From: Mesocentrotus franciscanus
Lineage: Eukaryota; Echinodermata; Echinoidea; Camarodonta; Strongylocentrotidae
Direction of reading: 5' to 3'
DNA length: 64,000 bases
Assembly: GCA_037976565.1 (NCBI GenBank)
Contig: CP137679.1
Coordinates: 24,654,761-24,718,760, forward strand
In this document: in pieces, positions 58,861-64,000 of the stretch
Layout: each line of letters starts with the position of its first letter
Position numbering within the stretch: the first letter of the stretch is position 1
Notes under the pieces: model-generated
Told to the model about the DNA's origin: nothing
Seen by the model: only the letters and a program-made list of their open reading frames with translations
Database searches by the model: none
Position numbers and translations under genes: made by a program

Positions 58861-59551
58861 AAAAGATACTGTATTTGCAGACCTGTAGGCCTACATAGGA
58901 AAAATATTCTCTACAAATATTTGAGTACCATGCAAAAACCAAAAAACATAAACCATTGAAAAAACAAAAAAACAAAAAACAAGCAAATAAAAAAATTTAT
59001 CAAACGGCAAAGGCGATCACCCAGAAGGAGTCTCAAGATATTTCACAGCTACAACCATGGGTGATTCTGAGTCAACAGCACCAGCAAAAGGCAGCAAGTA
59101 GCAAATAATTAATACGTACTTGGAGATTATTAACACGTCAGCCGAGAGCCAGGGGACTCGATCGGACCATGCCAACATAATTTATAACCCCTGAATTTTA
59201 CTTAGCATTAACAAAAATAACAAGAGTTTGAAGGGACATAAACATGCAAGGCACCTAATACCACCACCGGCTCCAGTTTTATAAAAAGGGAAGACGGACA
59301 GTAGTAAAATATTTGAACACTAAACAGAGTTATATGCATATATGCATGATAAGAAACAGTTCAAAACAATACGGCCTTAGTGAATATTTCACTTAAACTG
59401 AGCTGATTCAAAAACCTTTGAAAAGGGAAAGTTCATACCACTACTGCGTCTCGGCTTTCAAGAGTTATATCATAGTCAGAAGTCTGTAGTTACAAAGACA
59501 TTCGGATTTTAGTTTTTCGGCTACTGTTTTTTGTGTGTATGTTCAGCTAAG
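58861..59551. other. Non-coding DNA
   Basis: No supported gene. A short plus-strand frame MGDSESTAPAKGSK at 59058 is too short to call. Confidence 0.35.
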
Positions 59552-59760
59552 CTAATGAACTTGGCTTTGATCCATGATGCTCTCCGTCCCGAGGTCTTGG
59601 ATGCGGATTTCAGCTGGGTAGACAAGGTAAGCTCTTTTCCCTTCTTTGCGCAGGCGCTTTAACTCTGGGACCTTCTCCTTCCTGTCAAACTTACCGATCC
59701 GCCACGTATTCATTGTGTGCATTTCTGTGTATTCATGCAGGGAGGTCCCACCTCCCTGAG
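59552..59760 (-). pseudogene. Possible Tx1/L1 ORF1-like C-terminal fragment
   Basis: Minus-strand residues TWRIGKFDRKEKVPELKRLR and KEGKRAYLVYPAEIRIQ resemble the C-terminal domain of L1/Tx1 ORF1 proteins, where a basic helix is followed by a YPAKL-type motif. It lies near the Tx1/L1 ORF2 remnant on the same strand but on the expected 5' side, about 700 bp away, which fits one decayed element. The evidence is a short motif only. Confidence 0.35.
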
Positions 59761-59798
59761 GTGACTCTCTATGCTGTATATGCCAGAGTACTGGGTTC

Positions 59799-59829
59799 AA
59801 CCAGGGAGATGATAGGCATCTCCCTGGTT
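59799..59829. repeat. Perfect 13-bp stem, 5-base loop hairpin
   Basis: AACCAGGGAGATG-ATAGG-CATCTCCCTGGTT; flanking GTTC/GAAC-like bases extend it imperfectly. No T run follows, so it is not an obvious terminator. Confidence 0.8.
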
Positions 59830-62177
59830 CAACTAAACTAGACTATACATACACAGTGCAGTATATACTGCTCAGCTGGTAATCGAACGCTATCCAATCC
59901 AAGTTCCGACAGACAGATCGATCAAGTTGTTGGCTGTTGATTCTAGAATCTATGCCTCGCGTTTATTGAGGTAAATAGTGTCACTTTTTAATGCAGCTTT
60001 ATTAGTCTATCCTCTTCTAACGTTATATATACGTAAAAGTGCTTGGAAATAGGAATATAGAATAAACTTCCCCAGAATATTGACGTGGCCAGATTTGCCC
60101 TGACAATATTATATTATAACAACAACAATATGATAATGTACACAGATTGCTTATTGAACCAATTGTATGTGTGTGCAAATGCGCACCTAGAAAGGAGCGC
60201 CTATGAATATAATTATGTATGAAGGGCCAAGGCCTGCAAGGGGAGCCGTAGATCTATATCCTATGCTATGGCCAGTATGGGCTATGGCTATACAGTATAT
60301 GTCTGCGCACCTAACAATTCGCTAGAAAATGACCAAAAAATGTCTATTGTATTCCCCTTATGCTTGATCTCATCCTATTCCTTAATTTCGAGATTTTTTG
60401 TCAAAATTTTGTCTAAAATTTTGTCCAAATTCAGGCAAGAACAATAATATAATTTTCACAAGAAAAAGGCAGCTGTGTTATTTTGTTTTTTGAGTTTTAC
60501 CATGCATGCAAGAATAGCGGTTTTCTAAATGTGGACACATCCATTCATCCCTATTCCCTGCGTACTTCCCCGAACCCTTATTTTCCGCAAAATGTATGGT
60601 CATGTGACCATAGTTTGCTATCTCAAAAAATCTGTAAAATTTCGAAATTCTGATGCCACCAATAGAAAGATGAACCAATTAAAATAGCCAGAGACAAAAT
60701 TTTCTTTGGAATTGCATGGGTGTTAAATTATGAAAATATTGATTATTGACAAAAGATCAGCAAATTTTTCTGTCTTTTGCGTACGTTTCAAAAATTTGAA
60801 CTTACTGACAAGGGTCTAGGAATCTTCATATCGAGAAAAGATGCCATCAAAATTGTTAATAAAAAGTGATTAGATGAAATTTTGCCTCGCAGATGATGCC
60901 ATTATCTTATACATGTACTTGAAGTCTTGATGGATCACTATTTTTTGTAATACCCGGTAATTAAACTTATTAAATTTGGGAAAATCATGGGTCAAATATC
61001 ACATTTTTGTATGTAGTACATTTCCGCGAACTTTGGTCACCCCATCATACTCGCTTCTATGACATGTAATAGCTATCACTAATTGTTATGTTTTTCTCAA
61101 ATAAAATACACATAAACTTGCCTTCTTCTCCCCCAAGGCAAAGTCTAAAGACCTTATATGTTACAAGATTGACTACTCTACTGTGCTTCGGTGGTAGAAC
61201 CCCCAGGATGCGCAAACTATTGTACGAAAAAAATATCACGAAAGTTACGGGCCCCAATATTGAACAAGATAGACCACAGACAGTAAATTCAAACTCAAAA
61301 TCCTAGGGCGATTAGGTTTCAAGAGTTGAAGTGCAAGTTACACACACAGACCTAATATAGCCCAGAGTCATTTTAATTATAGAAATAAACCTCCTAAATT
61401 TGTGAAATTTACCTCATAAGTAATTATTTTACTCATAATCTTAAAATGGATGTTTAAAAGACATAGATCTACTTTTAATACACTGATTTGAGCAAGTATT
61501 TGCAATGAAGTTAATTGCTTTGGCAAACTCGGTCTCAATTTTTCGCCGACTCATGCCGAGTTATCTCGGATCCGTGAACAAATTTGAGGGGAGACTATGT
61601 TCAAGCGTTCCCAGGATAAATCAGAGTATTTGTAGTATGTAAGTTATTTTTTTGAAAATTTGCTGTTTATAATAAAATTGATGAGATTGGAAGAAAATTA
61701 ACGTGGTACCGTACTACAGTTCCAATAAGCAAGAACTGCCGCCAGACTCGCCGGCTGGTCAGGCTAGCGGTTTCCATGGCATTGTTTGTGCACTCTTTTT
61801 GTCATTTTTGACGTGAAAGATAGCATTTTCAAGGCTTGTGGATAAAAAGTACTAATGAGTCACTTCCTACTTTTTTGAGTGAATGTGTATGGCCGTAAGA
61901 CTGTAATAGATACAGATATTTTGTGTTGGTTTTATGTTTTGTTTTAATCTTTACTTTGCGCAGTTACGTGTATGCGCAGACAAGGGTGCTGTTCAGACAC
62001 GGACACTCTAGATATACACATCTGATGTGTGGAAGATCGGGGCCAGTGTGGAAGCCTGAAGACATTTACCATTAGGTCATTTGTAGACCAATATTTTTTA
62101 TCTTTCATTTTACCATGTGGGAAAAGTTAATTACCAGTATCTTAGTTCTTATACCATTTATGTTTTATCCATTTTAG
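59830..62177. other. Non-coding DNA, possibly intron upstream of the MLLE exon
   Basis: No coding or repeat feature supported. It ends in a pyrimidine-rich TTTTATCCATTTTAG that would serve as a 3' splice site for the next feature. Confidence 0.4.
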
Positions 62178-62407
62178 TTTTGATACCCATGATGCATCGG
62201 CCTGTGCAGTCAGGACGGCTTCTCGACACCAAGCAGGTCCTCGGAGAGCATCTGTTTGCCAAGGTGTCTGAATTGTATGATGGGAAGACTGATCGCATCA
62301 CGGGGATGCTTCTGGAAGCCGAGAATGATGATGTGATGAGGATGTTAGAGGATGCTACGTTTCTCAGAAGAAGGATAGAAGGCGCTCTTCGGGTGATACA
62401 AGAGTAG
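62178..62407 (+). CDS. Terminal exon encoding a MLLE (PABC) domain
   Basis: After a candidate splice acceptor TTTTAG at 62172-62177 the frame reads LIPMMHRPVQSGRLLDTK, then a domain of about 58 residues ending at TAG (62405-62407). QVLGEHLFAKV and especially RITGMLLEAENDDVMRMLED match the MLLE fold of the C-terminus of cytoplasmic poly(A)-binding protein and of UBR5; the KITGMLLE core binds PAM2 peptides. In PABP the domain also ends the protein. The rest (linker residues, EGALRVIQE) is divergent, so it may be a PABP paralogue or another MLLE protein. Upstream exons are not recognised. GC content and codon use contrast with the flanks. Confidence 0.72.
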
Positions 62408-62943
62408 GTATTGTGGTCTAGTTTGCTCTGTGTGTGATGTGATATTAGGGACTTTTATATTTGCATGACGAGAACGTGGATGCCTTAAAAGGATGTCACA
62501 TTGCCTTAAAAGGATGTCCACGTAGCAGTCCACGTTGTCGTCGTGCAAATCTAAAAGTCCCTGATGATTCATGTAGTAGAGCTAGCTTCAGCATAGAATG
62601 TCCTTTGCCAAATAGAATATGAAGAAAGAAAGACAGAAATAGATAAATAAATAGACCATAAATGAAAAAAATGAAAAAAAATGTATCTCTTGCTCCCTGC
62701 TTTTCTGTAAAAAGAAAATGGGGAGCCTTTTTTATGTTTGTTGTCAAAATGAACGCCTAAGACAATTTCCGAGATAACTGGTTAGGCTATTTTTTCAAGA
62801 ATCCCCCAGACTTGTGTAATTGGGCATTGGCAATACATTTTTGGCTTTTATGGGCTAGATGCCACAGAAAGTAAGGCCTAAATGCAGATGATCATTTTAT
62901 TTTTTCTATAAAATAAAGAGGATAAATGAAGCAGACAGCTTAA
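62408..62943 (+). other. Probable 3' UTR, then junction to retrotransposon
   Basis: AATAAA hexamers occur at 62646 and 62912. A near-duplicate TTAAAAGGATGTC(A/C)AC motif occurs at 62484 and 62503. No other feature; opposing minus frames here lack domain signal. Confidence 0.4.
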
Positions 62944-64000
62944 AAATTGTTGCAGAAACACAGAAGTAATCTTTCTAAATTATGGAAGATTATTAATGAT
63001 GTACTTGGCAAAAAAAGAAGAAAAGATATTACTAGTTACTTTATGAAAGATGATATTAAAATAACTGACGACCAAATCATCGTTGAGGAATTTAATTCAT
63101 TTTTTTCCAATATTGCTACTAAGATTAAATCTAATATTGTTAAAACTTCTACTGATCATTTTTCTTCTTATCTTTCAAACCATTGCCATAACTCCATATT
63201 TTTGAGCCCTACAAATGAAACTGAAATTATTAAAGTTGTTAAACAGCTAAAATCAAGTAAAAGTGCGGGATTTGATGGTATTAGCCAGTCAGTGATCAAA
63301 CAAGTTATACATTTTATTACTAAGCCTCTTGTACATATAATGAATCTTTCACTTTCTTCTGGTAAATTTCCTAAAGACATGAAAATTGGTAAGATTATTC
63401 CGGTATTTAAAAAAGGAGATCCTCATATATTTTCAAATTACAGACCAATAACATTACTCCCCTGTTTTTCTAAAGTCTTAGAAAAGTTGATGTACAACAG
63501 ACTTATAAGTCATATTAATAAAAATAATCTGTTAAATAATTCTCAATATGGATTTAGATCAAATTCCTCCTGTGATCATGCACTTATTGATCTTCATGAT
63601 CATGTCCTTAATAATATGAATAATAACTTACACTCACTTGGTATATTTCTAGACTTGAGTAAGGCGTTTGATGTAATTAATCACAATATTTTACTTTCTA
63701 AGTTAGCTGATTTTGGTATACGTGGTATTGCATTTAATTGGTTTAAGGATTATCTATCTGACCGTTTTCATTATACTGTTCATAATAATGTTATTTCTCA
63801 TCATGAGAGGGTCGGGTGTGGAGTCCCCCAGGGCTCAACACTGGGCCCGCTCCTTTTTTTAATTTATATAAATGATCTATGTCATGTTTCCTCATTTTTC
63901 CATTTTGTCCTCTTTGCAGACGACACTAATTTAGTTGCTTCTCATAATGATTTTGATATTCTTGTAAATAAGACAAATGAGGAATTAATTAAGATTATAA
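62944..64000 (+). CDS. Jockey/CR1-type non-LTR reverse transcriptase, open to right edge
   Basis: A frame starting after TAA at 62941 is uninterrupted for 352 codons to the window end. In order: LWKIINDVLGKK (post-endonuclease linker), SSKSAGFDGIS, PKDMKIGKIIPVFKKGD, NYRPITLLPCFSKVLEKLM, SQYGFRSNSS, FLDLSKAFDVINHNIL (motif A with catalytic D), GVPQGSTLGPLLFLIYIND, and FADDTNLV (motif C with the DD pair). All RT boxes present are intact. The 5' side, including the endonuclease, is missing, as is usual for 5'-truncated insertions, and it lies downstream of the MLLE exon in the same orientation. The family could be the one that left the endonuclease remnant at 41641-42399. Confidence 0.93.

Overview
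This is an AT-rich animal (metazoan) genomic window that is almost entirely mobile and repetitive DNA. The non-LTR retrotransposon remnants (CR1/L2-like, jockey/CR1-like, Tx1/L1-like), hAT-type and other TIR elements, Helentron-like rolling-circle elements, minisatellites and a 500-base scaffold gap (35512-36011) suggest a marine invertebrate draft assembly, perhaps a deuterostome such as an echinoderm or hemichordate. That placement is inference; no gene here fixes the species.

Layout. 1-413: a minus-strand coding fragment running off the left edge. 470-3640: short tandem repeats. 3911-6817: a CR1/L2-type reverse transcriptase remnant split inside its catalytic YADD motif by a 1606-bp hAT-like element with 13-bp TIRs and an 8-bp target duplication. 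7851-12780: two head-to-tail Helentron-like elements on the minus strand, one carrying a TIR element. 13290-14830: a 52-bp satellite with higher-order structure. 16562-17591: a second CR1-type remnant. 17592-32670: eight consecutive plus-strand Helentron-like units. 32671-35511: mostly unrecognised sequence, then the gap. 36012-40872: more units, including one nested inside another, which fixes the element ends. 40873-45856: an inverted-repeat element, an endonuclease-only retrotransposon remnant, minisatellites and a long inverted repeat. 45857-50779: two more Helentron-like units. 52312-54948: a composite inverted-repeat and tandem-repeat structure. 55255-58860: further retrotransposon remnants and a TIR element nested inside the TIR of another. 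62178-62407: a likely host-gene terminal exon encoding a MLLE (PABC) domain. 62944-64000: an uninterrupted reverse transcriptase frame running off the right edge.

The most notable system is the Helentron-like array, about 16 units or parts of units. Units have a 5' palindrome starting TTAGGTG, an asymmetric inverted copy of that 5' end placed inside the 3' end, a 3' hairpin, a terminal CTAG, insertion at T runs and no target duplication. Most carry a degenerate tRNA-Gly-like module with A and B boxes, about three TGACGTCA octamers and two CG/CA alternating tracts. No Rep/helicase frame is present, so these copies look non-autonomous. No complete host gene can be annotated; the only good host-gene candidates are the MLLE exon and, less surely, the left-edge fragment.
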